From positions 136,312 through 200,311 of the forward strand of contig NZ_LMRG01000004.1 in assembly GCF_001425605.1 (NCBI RefSeq): a stretch of DNA of 64,000 nucleotides, given 5' to 3'. Under the pieces are notes generated by a model. The model searched no databases. It worked only from the letters and a program-made list of their open reading frames with translations, and had not been told where the DNA came from. The position numbers and the translations under genes are program-made. This document shows, piece by piece, positions 28,632 to 37,279 of the stretch. Within the stretch, counting starts at the first letter, position 1, and every line of letters begins with the position of its first letter. The stretch is from Rhizobium sp. Leaf453 (lineage in GTDB: Bacteria > Pseudomonadota > Alphaproteobacteria > Rhizobiales > Rhizobiaceae).

Positions 28632-29485
28632 CGCAGTCAGGCTCCGAAAGCAGCATCACGGCATCCGGCGTGGCCGGGTCACGCAACGCATTCGTCACGC
28701 TGGTGACGAATGCCGATTATGCCATGGGCGCCACCGCACTCGCCCGCTCGATCCGCCGCACGCAAACCGGTGCCGACATCGTCGTCCTGCACACCGGTGG
28801 CGTCGAATTGCATGTATTGAAACCTTTGCGCACCTTCAATTGCCGGCTTGTCGCAACCGACCTGCTACCGTTGTCCGACGGTTTCAACAATCGCCACAGC
28901 CGCAACAATATCCACGGCAATGCGCCCTTCACCAAGGGCCGAAAGCCGGACTTTCATTCCCCGCTCGACAATTTCTGCAAGCTGCACCTCTGGCAGCTAA
29001 CGGACTATGACCGCTGCATCTTCATCGATGCGGATGCGCTGGTGCTGAAAAACATCGACCGCTATTTCGACTATCCGGAATTTTCTGCCGCACCGAACGT
29101 CTATGAGAGCCTGGCGGATTTCCACCGGCTGAACTCCGGTGTCTTCGTCGCAAGCCCCTCTCTCGCAACATTCGACGCCATGCTGGCGCGGCTGGATACG
29201 CCCGACGCCTTCTGGCCGCGCACTGACCAGACCTTTCTGCAGTCCTTCTTCCCGGACTGGCATGGTCTGCCGGTGACAATGAACATGCTGCAATATGTCT
29301 GGTTCGCCGTGCCCGACCTGTGGAATTGGGCGTCGATCGGGGTGCTGCATTATCAATATGAAAAACCATGGGAAAAGAACCATCCAAAGTCGGAGAGACT
29401 GCAGCCGCTGATTGATCTCTGGTATGCTTTCTTCACCGGCAAGGATATTCCGGAAATAACCGGCCTGCCCAATCCGGCGGGTTGA
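28628..29485 (+). CDS. sqdD: glycosyltransferase SqdD (putative sulfoquinovosyl transferase)
   Basis: 285 aa, GT8/glycogenin-like fold. The metal-binding DxD motif is in 'CIFIDADALVLKNIDRYF', and 'RLNSGVFVASPSLATF' and 'LHYQYEKPWEKNHP' are further family motifs. In Rhodobacter and Sinorhizobium sqdD lies in the sulfolipid operon and its product is thought to move sulfoquinovose to diacylglycerol. The assignment leans on the direct coupling (ATGA overlap) to sqdB. Confidence 0.82.
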   Translation: MTQSGSESSITASGVAGSRNAFVTLVTNADYAMGATALARSIRRTQTGADIVVLHTGGVELHVLKPLRTFNCRLVATDLLPLSDGFNNRHSRNNIHGNAPFTKGRKPDFHSPLDNFCKLHLWQLTDYDRCIFIDADALVLKNIDRYFDYPEFSAAPNVYESLADFHRLNSGVFVASPSLATFDAMLARLDTPDAFWPRTDQTFLQSFFPDWHGLPVTMNMLQYVWFAVPDLWNWASIGVLHYQYEKPWEKNHPKSERLQPLIDLWYAFFTGKDIPEITGLPNPAG

Positions 29486-29498
29486 AGTCAGGAAGCTC

Positions 29499-30428
29499 AT
29501 GACACGCGTTCTTGTTTCCGGCGGTACTGGTTATGCCGGCCGCTTCATCGTCGAGCACCTGCTGGCCAACGGATACAAGGTTACCGTCGGCGGCCGCACC
29601 GCGCCGGAACCGGGCTTCTTTTCGAAGGACGTGCCTTTCGTGCCGCTTCGGCTCGATCCGGAAGCGGATGAGATCGAGGCTTTTGACAATATCTATTATT
29701 TCGTCCATGCGGCTTTCGATCATCTGCCGGGACAATATCGCGGTGGCGAAGGCGACGATCCGGAAGGTTTTCGCCGCACCAATCTGGACGGAACCGTAAG
29801 ACTGTTCGAAACGGCCCGTGACGCCGGCGTGCGCCGCTGCGTCTTCCTGTCGAGCCGCGCGGCCTACGGCCCGCAAGCGCCCGGCACGTTGCTGAAGGAA
29901 GACATGTACGGAAAACCGGAGACGCTCTATGGCGAGGTGAAGCTGCAGGCCGAACGCAGCCTGCTGTCGCTCTGCGGCCATGGTTTCGTCACCGCCAGCC
30001 TGCGGGCGACCGGCATTTACGGCCCTGCCGGGCCGGGCCGCCAGCACAAATGGGCTGATTTGTTCGCAACCTATCTCTCTGGCAGGCCGGTTATGGCGCG
30101 CTCTGGAACCGAGGTTCACGGCGATGATGTGGCGCGCGCCGTTCGGCTGATGCTCGAAGCCGATGCCGTCCGCGTCAATGGCGAAACGTTCAACGTCTCT
30201 GATATCCTTACCGGCAACCAGGAGATCCTGTCGATCTTGCAGCGCGTGACCCATTGTCCGCATTCGCTCCCGGAGCACGACGACACCGAGGTCAATGCCA
30301 TGGGCTGTTGCAAGATCGGCGCCTTGGGATGGACGCCGGGCGGCACGGCTTTACTGGAACGCACCATAGCGGAGCTCGCCGCCGATATGACGACAACATC
30401 GCGGCCACCGCGGGCTATCGGGCTTTAG
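29499..30428 (+). CDS. sqdC: NAD(P)-dependent epimerase/reductase SqdC
   Basis: 309 aa short-chain dehydrogenase. Dinucleotide loop is 'VSGGTGYAGRFIVEHL'; a Ser-x-Arg-Ala-Ala-Tyr segment and 'YGEVKLQAE' provide the active-site Tyr-x-x-x-Lys equivalent. SqdC is required for sulfolipid in rhodobacters, though its exact reaction is not settled. It follows sqdD by 13 bases on the same strand. Its 3' end overlaps the convergent small gene at 30415 by 14 bases. Confidence 0.75.
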   Translation: MTRVLVSGGTGYAGRFIVEHLLANGYKVTVGGRTAPEPGFFSKDVPFVPLRLDPEADEIEAFDNIYYFVHAAFDHLPGQYRGGEGDDPEGFRRTNLDGTVRLFETARDAGVRRCVFLSSRAAYGPQAPGTLLKEDMYGKPETLYGEVKLQAERSLLSLCGHGFVTASLRATGIYGPAGPGRQHKWADLFATYLSGRPVMARSGTEVHGDDVARAVRLMLEADAVRVNGETFNVSDILTGNQEILSILQRVTHCPHSLPEHDDTEVNAMGCCKIGALGWTPGGTALLERTIAELAADMTTTSRPPRAIGL

Positions 30429-30741
30429 GCAGCTTCGCCTTTTCGCGTGTCGCCCATTCCCTGCCCGCCTCGCCGCCCCAGAGCAGCCAGGCGACATAGC
30501 CAGCCGACGGGTTATCGTCATCGCCGAAATTCGGCGCGCGCTTATCCACTTTGTGACGGCTGAAATAGCTCGACATCCGCTTGATCGTGTCATCGGACAG
30601 CGAACGCCGGTTCTTGAGATCGCGGGCGCGGGCAACACCGACCATCGTACCGCCCCGATGAAACTTCTCCCGCAATTCCAGGCCTTTTTCAGCGGCTTTG
30701 GCGACAGTCTGTGGCGGCTTGTGCCCTTGATCATCCGTCAT
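30415..30741 (-). CDS. small phage-like protein (prohead/capsid neighbourhood family), function unknown
   Basis: 108 aa. It contains a block (about residues 12-100) with 'GTMVGVARARDLKNRRSLS', 'DTIKRMSSYFSRHKVDKR' and 'SAGYVAWLLWGGEAGREWA'. Closely similar blocks occur in phage and prophage proteins beside XkdF-like and prohead-protease genes, and as free-standing small proteins in proteobacteria. I know no experimentally defined role. Its start overlaps the stop of the HVA1/TUDOR gene (ATGA), so the two are a translationally coupled pair. No other phage genes are nearby. Confidence 0.6.
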   Translation of the reverse strand: MTDDQGHKPPQTVAKAAEKGLELREKFHRGGTMVGVARARDLKNRRSLSDDTIKRMSSYFSRHKVDKRAPNFGDDDNPSAGYVAWLLWGGEAGREWATREKAKLPKAR

Positions 30742-30956
30742 GATGCAGGCCTCAGTTCCGAGCGGCTCTTCAGCACCCGGTCGCCATCCACTTGCTCGAT
30801 CAGATAGGCGGGCTCCTGACGCGACGCCGTGCGCTTGACCGTCACACCCTTGATCGTGCGTTCGACGTCTTTGGTGAACGATTGCGCTATCTTGCCTTCG
30901 GCCGTGCCACTGCCCCAGGTCCATTGCACCCTCGTGCCCTTGCGAAATTGCGCCAT
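30738..30956 (-). CDS. HVA1/TUDOR-domain (DUF2945) small protein
   Basis: 72 aa. Starts 'MAQFRKGTRVQWTWGSGTA', followed by 'KGVTVKRTASRQEPAYLIE' and 'VLKSRSELRP', matching the small TUDOR-like barrel called hypervirulence-associated protein or DUF2945. Family proteins are widespread in soil bacteria and fungi; function is not known. It overlaps the next gene by 4 bases. Confidence 0.75.
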   Translation of the reverse strand: MAQFRKGTRVQWTWGSGTAEGKIAQSFTKDVERTIKGVTVKRTASRQEPAYLIEQVDGDRVLKSRSELRPAS

Positions 30957-31022
30957 CACTCGTCTCCCGATTCTATCGCGAGAACAATGCATCATGCGCA
31001 GGGAGGTCCCGGCGGGACGCGC

Positions 31023-31529
31023 CTAGCGTTCGGGATCATCGTGGTTCCAGACCACATGGACCGGCGATGGAGGCAGCGTCTCGATTTCATCGGCAATGAA
31101 ATATGGCGGAATATCGAGCGCCTTCAGCGCCGCCGTCGTTGCTCTCACCCAGCGGAACTCCAGATCGCTGCCGCCATCTTTCACTCGGTGGACAACGTCG
31201 TCCGGATGAAACGGAAATGCCCCCGGAATATCCATCAGATAATAGAAGCCGAGCTCGTGGACCTCGCGGTCTTCGTATTGGAAGAAATTCTCTACCATCC
31301 ACAGCATCCGCCCGACCGTCACCGCGACGCCGAGTTCTTCCACCATTTCGCGTTCCAGCGTCCGAACCGACGTCTCGCCGATCTCGACGCGACCACCCGG
31401 AAAGCTCCAGAACTTCTCATGCGTCGCCCGGTGGACGAGCACGTGGCCATCGCGAAATCCGAGCCCGGCAACGCGAAAATTGAACCGCCGGGGTGGGGCG
31501 TCCATACGGATCATGGTTCGGTTTGTCAT
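31023..31529 (-). CDS. NUDIX hydrolase
   Basis: 168 aa. The Nudix box is complete: G-x5-E-x7-REMVEELGV in 'GGRVEIGETSVRTLEREM' and the following 'VEELGV'. It hydrolyses a nucleoside diphosphate linked to another group; the substrate is unknown. The start at 31529 lies 4 bases after the metallophosphoesterase stop, so both are in one transcript with the ruv genes above. A GGGAT site precedes it; the Met at 31514 is an alternative. Confidence 0.88.
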   Translation of the reverse strand: MTNRTMIRMDAPPRRFNFRVAGLGFRDGHVLVHRATHEKFWSFPGGRVEIGETSVRTLEREMVEELGVAVTVGRMLWMVENFFQYEDREVHELGFYYLMDIPGAFPFHPDDVVHRVKDGGSDLEFRWVRATTAALKALDIPPYFIADEIETLPPSPVHVVWNHDDPER

Positions 31530-31533
31530 GGCT

Positions 31534-32436
31534 TTATCCCAGATCGACAACGACGATTTCCGGCGGCAAACCGAAGCGGACCGGCGCAATGGAGCAACCG
31601 AGACCGCCGGAAATGATGATATTGCGATCATCCTCCACCACATGCCCATAGGCGTAGCGATTTCCGAACCGCGAGGGGACGACCGGAGAATGCCCGAAAA
31701 GACGAACCTGGCCGCCATGCGTATGGCCGGACAAGGTCAGCGCCACCCGGGAAGGCACTTTCGGGAAAATATCCGGCTCATGCGCCAGCAGGATCACCGG
31801 CGCGTCATCGGTAACCTGTGCCAGTGTTCCGTCGAGATCATCGAGCCCCGTTATCCGCTTTCGCCCCCATTTCCTGCCCGACAGAAGCGCCAACTGGTCT
31901 TCGAGGCCGGCTATCCAGAACCCATGCCCATCCTTTTCAAGGCGGACCGCCTGATTGACATAAACCGGGATGCCGACCCCTCTCAGTGCCTTGTGCGCAA
32001 ATGTATCGCCGCCGCCAGCCTGCTGTGCCGTCCTGTCTTCCCACCAGTCGTGATTGCCGAGAATGGCGTGGACGCCAAGCGGCGCGGTCAACGTCGAAAA
32101 TGCTTTCGACCACTCGTTCGAATGAACGTAACGCGTCACCATGTTCATGCCCGTGGCATAATCGCCAAGCAGGACTGTGACGTCACCGCCGAGCGTATTG
32201 GCATAGGCGCAGATGGAGGCGATGCGATCGGCCGACATCCATGGCTCGCAAGCATGCACATCGGCCAGCGCGACCACCCGCAGCTTCAAGCCCGGCGTCC
32301 AGCCCGGCGGCGTCAGCTTGTATCGCGTGACATTGAGCCGAACCAGTGGCTCGAAGGCGAAGGCATAACCGCCAAGTGCCATCACCCCGGCGACGCTGCC
32401 ACCGAGAAATTTCAGAAAGCCGCGCCGTGTGATCAA
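31534..32436 (-). CDS. Tat-exported calcineurin-like metallophosphoesterase
   Basis: 300 aa. A twin-arginine signal 'ITRRGFLKFLGG' at the N-terminus precedes a hydrophobic stretch, so it is predicted to be exported folded or to be membrane anchored. Metal motifs: 'ADVHACEPW', 'GDYATG', 'GNHDWW' and 'SGHTHGGQ', with the first Asp-x-His and the Asn-His pair intact. The start is an unusual TTG at 32436 that follows directly on the ruvB TGA (32437-32439). This suggests translation coupled to ruvB. The substrate is unknown; homologues act on lipids such as UDP-diacylglucosamine or on nucleotides. Confidence 0.82.
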   Translation of the reverse strand: MITRRGFLKFLGGSVAGVMALGGYAFAFEPLVRLNVTRYKLTPPGWTPGLKLRVVALADVHACEPWMSADRIASICAYANTLGGDVTVLLGDYATGMNMVTRYVHSNEWSKAFSTLTAPLGVHAILGNHDWWEDRTAQQAGGGDTFAHKALRGVGIPVYVNQAVRLEKDGHGFWIAGLEDQLALLSGRKWGRKRITGLDDLDGTLAQVTDDAPVILLAHEPDIFPKVPSRVALTLSGHTHGGQVRLFGHSPVVPSRFGNRYAYGHVVEDDRNIIISGGLGCSIAPVRFGLPPEIVVVDLG

Positions 32437-33477
32437 TCAATCATCCTCTTGGAACAGGCGGAACTGGGTGGCTTCCAGATCCTTTGGCACCTGCAATCCA
32501 AGGTGTTTCCATGCATTTGCGGTTAAAATGCGCCCGCGTGGAGTGCGCTGGATAAAACCCTGCTGGATCATGTAGGGCTCGATGATATCCTCGATCGCAT
32601 CACGCGGCTCCGAAAGACCCGCCGCAATCGTTTCAATGCCCACCGGACCGCCGCCGAAATTGAGCGCGATCATCGTGAGGTAACGCTTGTCGAGCTGATC
32701 GAGACCCATATTGTCGACCAGCAGTCGTGTCAGTGCCTCGTCGGCGATCTCCTTGGTGACGGCTTCCGCTTTGGCAACCTCGGCGAAATCGCGCACCCGC
32801 CGCAACAACCGGCCGGCAATACGGGGCGTGCCACGCGCACGGCGGGCGATTTCGCGCGCGCCGTCATCGGTCATGCCGAGCCCCATGAGACGGGCACCGC
32901 GGCGCACGATCGATTCCAGCTCTTCCACTGTGTAGAAGTTCAGCCGCACCGGAATGCCGAAACGATCGCGCAACGGTGTTGTCAGCAATCCAAGCCGGGT
33001 CGTCGCCGCGACCAGTGTGAATTTCGACAGGTCGATTTTCACCGACCGCGCCGCCGGACCTTCACCGATGATCAGGTCGAGCTGGAAATCCTCCATGGCC
33101 GGATAAAGGATTTCCTCTACCGCCGGATTCAACCGGTGAATTTCATCGATGAACAGCACATCGCGATCTTCGAGATTGGTCAGAAGCGCCGCCAGATCAC
33201 CGGCCTTGGCGATGACCGGGCCGGAGGTCGAACGGAAGTTGACCCCGAGTTCCTTGGCCATGATCTGCGCCAGTGTCGTCTTGCCGAGGCCGGGCGGGCC
33301 GACGAACAGCACATGATCCAGCGCCTCGCCCCGGTTCTTCGCCGCCTCGATGAAGATCTTGAGATTGGCGCGCGCCTCCGCCTGACCAGTAAACTCGTCC
33401 AGCGTCTGCGGCCGCAGCGTCGTATCCAAATCCTCGCCGCGCTTTTCCGGTGCGATCAGTCGTCCGGCATCTGTCAT
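32437..33477 (-). CDS. ruvB: Holliday junction branch-migration ATPase RuvB
   Basis: 346 aa. AAA+ ATPase with Walker A '[10 protein letters not shown]', Walker B '[10 protein letters not shown]', sensor '[20 protein letters not shown]', and a C-terminal winged-helix domain. Its ATG overlaps the end of the pin-1 toxin gene by 4 bases, so ruvB translation may depend on translation of that toxin gene. In related genomes ruvB directly follows ruvA. Confidence 0.97.
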   Translation of the reverse strand: MTDAGRLIAPEKRGEDLDTTLRPQTLDEFTGQAEARANLKIFIEAAKNRGEALDHVLFVGPPGLGKTTLAQIMAKELGVNFRSTSGPVIAKAGDLAALLTNLEDRDVLFIDEIHRLNPAVEEILYPAMEDFQLDLIIGEGPAARSVKIDLSKFTLVAATTRLGLLTTPLRDRFGIPVRLNFYTVEELESIVRRGARLMGLGMTDDGAREIARRARGTPRIAGRLLRRVRDFAEVAKAEAVTKEIADEALTRLLVDNMGLDQLDKRYLTMIALNFGGGPVGIETIAAGLSEPRDAIEDIIEPYMIQQGFIQRTPRGRILTANAWKHLGLQVPKDLEATQFRLFQEDD

Positions 33478-33878
33478 GTCAGCAGTTCCATTTCGGATAT
33501 CTTACGGGCGGCCTTGCGGTCGAGGGTCACCGTTTTCCGACAACCCGCCCGGGCGGCGAGGTAAGCCACAACGTGGCCAGTTATATCTCCGCCGCGTGTT
33601 TTTTCGTCGTCAGATAACAAGTCATCGAGGAAATGTTCATCTTCAAAGAAGAACTCCTCTATCGTCAGTAACTGGCGAAACGTCGCGGCGATGACGCTAT
33701 TGGCATAGCCGTATCGACGGCGCAAAACCCAACTTGTTTCAACGAAAACGACAAGTGAAATGAAGGCTGGCTCGTCTAGGGACCGACTGCGCAAAAAGCT
33801 CTTTACGGTTTCAAACTGATCCGCGTGATCCGCCAGGATGAACCTAAGAAGAACGTTGGTGTCTATTCCAATCATCAA
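33474..33878 (-). CDS. PIN-domain toxin (VapC-like), pair 1, between ruvA and ruvB
   Basis: 134 aa. PIN nuclease fold with the acidic residues in place: Asp in '[11 protein letters not shown]', Glu in '[10 protein letters not shown]', Asp in '[13 protein letters not shown]' and Asp in 'TLDRKAAR'. VapC-type toxins cut tRNA or rRNA. It overlaps its antitoxin by 35 bases and ruvB by 4 bases. ATG at 33875 is nearly equal as a start. It has clear homology to VapC/PIN but the exact target is unknown. Confidence 0.88.
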   Translation of the reverse strand: MMIGIDTNVLLRFILADHADQFETVKSFLRSRSLDEPAFISLVVFVETSWVLRRRYGYANSVIAATFRQLLTIEEFFFEDEHFLDDLLSDDEKTRGGDITGHVVAYLAARAGCRKTVTLDRKAARKISEMELLT

Positions 33879-34134
33879 CTATCCTCTGATCATCCTCCGC
33901 GAGATAATCGGCTATCGCGTTGTCAAAATCTTCCAACGAAGCTGGCTTTCGATCAGGGTCGTGCAAAATTCCAGCAAGATCGGCAGCTTTTTTGTTCTTT
34001 ACGCGCAGGTAGACGCGATCGCCGTTCACGACGTAGCGTATCTTGTCGCCAGGCTTCAGCCCGAGCATTTCTCTCACTTCGAGAGGAATCGTCGTCTGCC
34101 CTTTGGTCGTCAACGTGCTGTCAAAAACATTCAT
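33844..34134 (-). CDS. AbrB/SpoVT-type antitoxin, pair 1
   Basis: 96 aa. The N-terminal swapped-hairpin domain 'LTTKGQTTIPLEVREMLGLKPGDKI' (here cut in two: 'LTTKGQTTIPLEV' and 'REMLGLKPGDKI') is typical of AbrB/MazE/VapB antitoxins, and the acidic C-terminal part should bind the toxin. It starts 54 bases after the ruvA stop on the same strand and overlaps the PIN gene. An inverted repeat sits just before it. Confidence 0.88.
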   Translation of the reverse strand: MNVFDSTLTTKGQTTIPLEVREMLGLKPGDKIRYVVNGDRVYLRVKNKKAADLAGILHDPDRKPASLEDFDNAIADYLAEDDQRIVDDWNRHQRSS

Positions 34135-34143
34135 GACCGATCT

Positions 34144-34167
34144 CCTTACAATTCGATTTTAGTAAGG
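34144..34167 (-). promoter_or_regulatory. inverted repeat before antitoxin 1 (possible operator)
   Basis: CCTTAC and GTAAGG (34144-34149 and 34162-34167) with a 12-base spacer. It lies 9 bases upstream of the antitoxin start, and the left arm overlaps the ribosome-binding site on the minus strand. Such positions are common for autorepression of toxin-antitoxin units. Confidence 0.45.
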
Positions 34168-34188
34168 ATCTTTCGCCAAAGCAAGGAT

Positions 34189-34806
34189 TCACCGTGCCAG
34201 CTCCTTCAACCCAAGGCGAATTAGCTTGGCACTGTCCAGCCCCTCGCCGCCATTCTTCAGTGCGGCCGCAACGGCATTCGCCGCCTGGTCACGCGAATAG
34301 CCGAGATTGCTGAGCGCGGAGACGGCATCGGCGACGGGAGCCGACGCGACGCCTTCGCCGATTTCCTGCTTCAGGCCGATATTGGCGGAGGCTTCGCCTG
34401 CGAAAGCCGGCGCCTTGTTTTTGAGTTCGGTGACGATGCGGACCGCGACCTTCGGGCCGACGCCCGGTGCACGCGAAACGGATGTCTTGTCCTGCAGCGC
34501 GATGGCATTTGCCAGTTCGCCCGGCGTGAGCACCGACAGGACCGCCAGCGCCACCTTGGAGCCGACGCCCTGAACGCTCTGGAGCAGGCGGAACCATTCG
34601 CGCTCCAGAGCGGTCAGGAAACCGAACAGCCGCAACTGGTCTTCCCGCACATAGGTTTCGATAAACAGGATCGCCGCCTCCCCGGGCGAGCCCAGCTTCG
34701 ACAATGTGCGCGACGAGCAGTGGGCGACATAGCCGACCCCGTGCACATCGAGCACCACATGGTCGTCGCCGATCTCGTCGATCGTTCCTTTGAGCTTGCC
34801 GATCAT
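34189..34806 (-). CDS. ruvA: Holliday junction branch-migration protein RuvA
   Basis: 205 aa. N-terminal OB-fold '[20 protein letters not shown]', two helix-hairpin-helix motifs ('[13 protein letters not shown]' and '[13 protein letters not shown]') and the C-terminal three-helix domain III that contacts RuvB. All domains appear complete. It lies between two toxin-antitoxin units, 13 bases after the pin-2 stop. Confidence 0.96.
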   Translation of the reverse strand: MIGKLKGTIDEIGDDHVVLDVHGVGYVAHCSSRTLSKLGSPGEAAILFIETYVREDQLRLFGFLTALEREWFRLLQSVQGVGSKVALAVLSVLTPGELANAIALQDKTSVSRAPGVGPKVAVRIVTELKNKAPAFAGEASANIGLKQEIGEGVASAPVADAVSALSNLGYSRDQAANAVAAALKNGGEGLDSAKLIRLGLKELAR

Positions 34807-34819
34807 GGCGAAAAATCCT

Positions 34820-35239
34820 TCATGGGTGGGTTTCCGGCGTGATCAGTTCGACGGAAGGGAAGTAATTTCTGTAACGGGCGCCATCGCGCGTCAAAAGCCG
34901 GTATCGCCGCCAATCCGCATGAGCACCGATCAGAAAATCCGGCAACGTCCGTTCCCGCTGCCCGCCCGCCAGCCGATAGGCACGATGAGCTTTGCCGGCA
35001 CGAAAGGCTGCCTCGAAAGGTATGCTTTCACGTTTCGGATCGAGCCAACTCAGTGCGGCCGTCAACTCGCCCTCCGAAAGCGGCGACGCCGCGAGTTCGG
35101 ACCAGACAACCGGGCTCAAAACCAACACACCAGCACCCAAAGCCTGCCGCAGAGCCTCCAGCGACCAATAGCGGATAAGAGTTTCAGGCCCGAGCACATC
35201 AATGAATATGTTGGTATCAACGAGGGTCGAGATCGTCAC
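34820..35239 (-). CDS. PIN-domain toxin (VapC/FitB-like), pair 2, between ruvC and ruvA
   Basis: 139 aa. PIN residues are Asp in '[12 protein letters not shown]', Glu in '[11 protein letters not shown]', Asp in '[11 protein letters not shown]' and Asp in '[14 protein letters not shown]'. It resembles the FitB branch. It is not similar to toxin 1 beyond the PIN fold, so the two pairs look like separate arrivals. The start is a GTG at 35239 that overlaps the antitoxin gene by 23 bases. Its stop is 13 bases from the ruvA start. Confidence 0.86.
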   Translation of the reverse strand: MTISTLVDTNIFIDVLGPETLIRYWSLEALRQALGAGVLVLSPVVWSELAASPLSEGELTAALSWLDPKRESIPFEAAFRAGKAHRAYRLAGGQRERTLPDFLIGAHADWRRYRLLTRDGARYRNYFPSVELITPETHP

Positions 35240-35483
35240 GCTCCCCCCTAAGCCAGATCATGAACTCACCCGTTGTCAAGCCGCCAGTATCGAATGTCCC
35301 TTTGACGCGCGCAGCCCAATCGTCAAAATTCCGAATTGCGCTTTTATCTTCGGGACTGTCGACACGGACGAGCATCGCCCCGGCACCCGAAGCAACAAAA
35401 TCCACTTCCGAACCAGGGACGATACCCAGACGGTCTCTGATTTCCTTCGGAATGGTGACCTGACCTTTTTCAGTGACACGCAT
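35217..35483 (-). CDS. AbrB/VapB-type antitoxin, pair 2
   Basis: 88 aa. AbrB-type N-terminus 'MRVTEKGQVTIPKEIRDRLG' followed by 'GSEVDFVASG', then an acidic C-terminal segment. It begins 55 bases after the ruvC stop. Its ATG at 35483 is preceded by GGAGG that sits within a perfect palindrome. Confidence 0.88.
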   Translation of the reverse strand: MRVTEKGQVTIPKEIRDRLGIVPGSEVDFVASGAGAMLVRVDSPEDKSAIRNFDDWAARVKGTFDTGGLTTGEFMIWLRGERDDLDPR

Positions 35484-35484
35484 G

Positions 35485-35505
35485 GTAATACCTCCGAGGT
35501 ATTAC
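35485..35505 (-). promoter_or_regulatory. palindromic operator overlapping the ribosome-binding site of antitoxin 2
   Basis: A perfect 10+1+10 palindrome, GTAATACCTC, one C, GAGGTATTAC, immediately before the antitoxin 2 start. The Shine-Dalgarno GGAGG is its centre. Binding by the antitoxin dimer could block transcription and translation of the pair, and could also affect ruvA. Confidence 0.7.
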
Positions 35506-35538
35506 ATAATTGTCGGAAAAGAACAAGTCAAGAACGAA

Positions 35539-36051
35539 CTACCCGGCGAGCGCCGCAATGCGCATGCGAGCGCCGCCACGATTGTGGGCGTGGCAGATGG
35601 CGATCGCCAGCGCGTCGGCCGCGTCGTTGCCCTTGAATTCGGCCTTAGGCATCAGGATTTTCAGCATCATATGGATTTGCTGCTTCTCGCCATGGCCGAC
35701 GCCAATCACCGATTTTTTCACGGCATTCGGCGCATATTCGGCCACCTGCAGACCGGCGCGCGCCGGCACCAGCATGGCGATGCCACGGGCCTGGCCGAGC
35801 TTCAAAGTCGCCACCGCGTCCTTGTTGACGAAGGTCTGCTCGACTGCAGCCTCGTCCGGCTTGTGCGTGTGAATGACATCGGCAAGGCCATCGTGCAACT
35901 GGCATAGCCGGGAGGCGAGATCCATGTCACCGTCTGAAGTCACGGTACCGGAAGCCACGAAGCGCAGCGAATTTCCGAGCGTGTCGATGACGCCCCAGCC
36001 GGTTCGGCGCAGGCCGGGATCGATGCCGATGATACGAATCGTGTTTTGCAT
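35539..36051 (-). CDS. ruvC: Holliday junction endodeoxyribonuclease RuvC
   Basis: 170 aa. RNase H-like resolvase with metal residues in '[15 protein letters not shown]' (first Asp), 'AAVEQTF' (Glu) and '[14 protein letters not shown]' (two Asp). ATG at 36051 ([11 protein letters not shown]) is chosen from the family start; the frame extends to 36147. It is the first gene of the modified ruv operon. In other rhizobia ruvC sits next to yebC; here a flavin monooxygenase and a cupin gene lie between. Confidence 0.95.
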   Translation of the reverse strand: MQNTIRIIGIDPGLRRTGWGVIDTLGNSLRFVASGTVTSDGDMDLASRLCQLHDGLADVIHTHKPDEAAVEQTFVNKDAVATLKLGQARGIAMLVPARAGLQVAEYAPNAVKKSVIGVGHGEKQQIHMMLKILMPKAEFKGNDAADALAIAICHAHNRGGARMRIAALAG

Positions 36052-36226
36052 GGCGGGAAGCTTAATACTCATGACCGGACGCTGCCAGCAAAATGTGAAC
36101 AAAACAAAAACATTCACAGGACTTGGCGGATAAAGTGACGGCTGCAATTCCGATTGGATAGCTTGGATTCTGGAAATTTGATCTTACATAGTCGTTCATC
36201 AAATTCGCTGATCAAAGGCTTTTCCC

Positions 36227-37228
36227 ATGATCCCCTTTTCGATCCTCGACCTTTCGCCAATTACCCAAGGGTCAAACGCCTCCCAAGCGCTGCAGAACTC
36301 CCGCCGATTGGCACAGGAAGCGGAAGCTTCCGGCTACAAGCGCTTCTGGCTGGCGGAACATCACGGCATGAAAGGCATCGCCAGCGCCGCGACCTCAATC
36401 GTGATCTCCCATGTGGCGGCCGGCACGAAGACGATCCGCGTCGGCTCGGGCGGCATCATGCTGCCGAACCATTCGCCGCTGGTGATTGCCGAACAGTTCG
36501 GCACACTCGCCGCGCTCTATCCCGGCCGGATCGATCTCGGCCTTGGCCGCGCGCCGGGAACCGACATGCGCACGGCTTCGGCGCTTCGCCGCAACATGGA
36601 AGCCAGCGCCAACAATTTTCCCAATGATGTCGTCGAATTGCAGGCGCTGCTTGGTCCGCTCAAGGACGGCCAGGACCTGATCGCTGTCCCCGGTGCGGAT
36701 AGCAATGTGCCGATCTGGCTGCTCGGCTCCAGTCATTTCAGCGCTCATCTCGCCGGTATGCTGGGCCTGCCCTTTGCGTTCGCCTCGCATTTCGCGCCGG
36801 ATATGCTGCTGTCTGCGCTCGAAATATACCGCGAACGCTTCGAACCGTCGCAATATCTCGACCAGCCGCATGCGATGGTCGGCATCATGGGCGTCGCGGC
36901 GGATACGGATGCGGAAGCGAATTATCTGTTTACGTCGATGCAGCAGTCATTCGTGGCGCTCCGTCGCAACGCCCGCGGCCAGTTTCCGCCGCCGGTCGAA
37001 ACCATGGATGGCCTGTGGAGCGACAGCGAAAGGATTTTCGTCGATCACGCCATGACCTACGCAGTCGTCGGCGGTCCCGAAACGGTCAAGACCAAGCTCG
37101 ACCGCTTCCTCGCCCAGACGGAGGCTGACGAACTGATCGTCTCGATGCCGATCTATGACATGGACGCCCGGCTGAAATCGGTCCGCCTGTTTGCGGGTGC
37201 ACAGCAGGAACTCGCCAAAGCCGCATAA
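36227..37228 (+). CDS. LLM-class flavin-dependent oxidoreductase
   Basis: 333 aa, luciferase-like TIM barrel, MsnO8-type subgroup. Start '[20 protein letters not shown]' and '[19 protein letters not shown]' are characteristic. It should use FMNH2 and oxygen on an unknown substrate. It is monocistronic: ruvC is divergent upstream and a bidirectional terminator follows. Confidence 0.9.
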   Translation: MIPFSILDLSPITQGSNASQALQNSRRLAQEAEASGYKRFWLAEHHGMKGIASAATSIVISHVAAGTKTIRVGSGGIMLPNHSPLVIAEQFGTLAALYPGRIDLGLGRAPGTDMRTASALRRNMEASANNFPNDVVELQALLGPLKDGQDLIAVPGADSNVPIWLLGSSHFSAHLAGMLGLPFAFASHFAPDMLLSALEIYRERFEPSQYLDQPHAMVGIMGVAADTDAEANYLFTSMQQSFVALRRNARGQFPPPVETMDGLWSDSERIFVDHAMTYAVVGGPETVKTKLDRFLAQTEADELIVSMPIYDMDARLKSVRLFAGAQQELAKAA

Positions 37229-37235
37229 TGCACAA

Positions 37236-37260
37236 AAGCCCCGGATCATCTCCGGGGCTT
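37236..37260. terminator. bidirectional terminator
   Basis: A 10-base perfect inverted repeat AAGCCCCGGA/TCCGGGGCTT with a 5-base loop, between the convergent monooxygenase and cupin genes. Confidence 0.8.
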
Positions 37261-37279
37261 GACGGGCTCATATCTTGGA

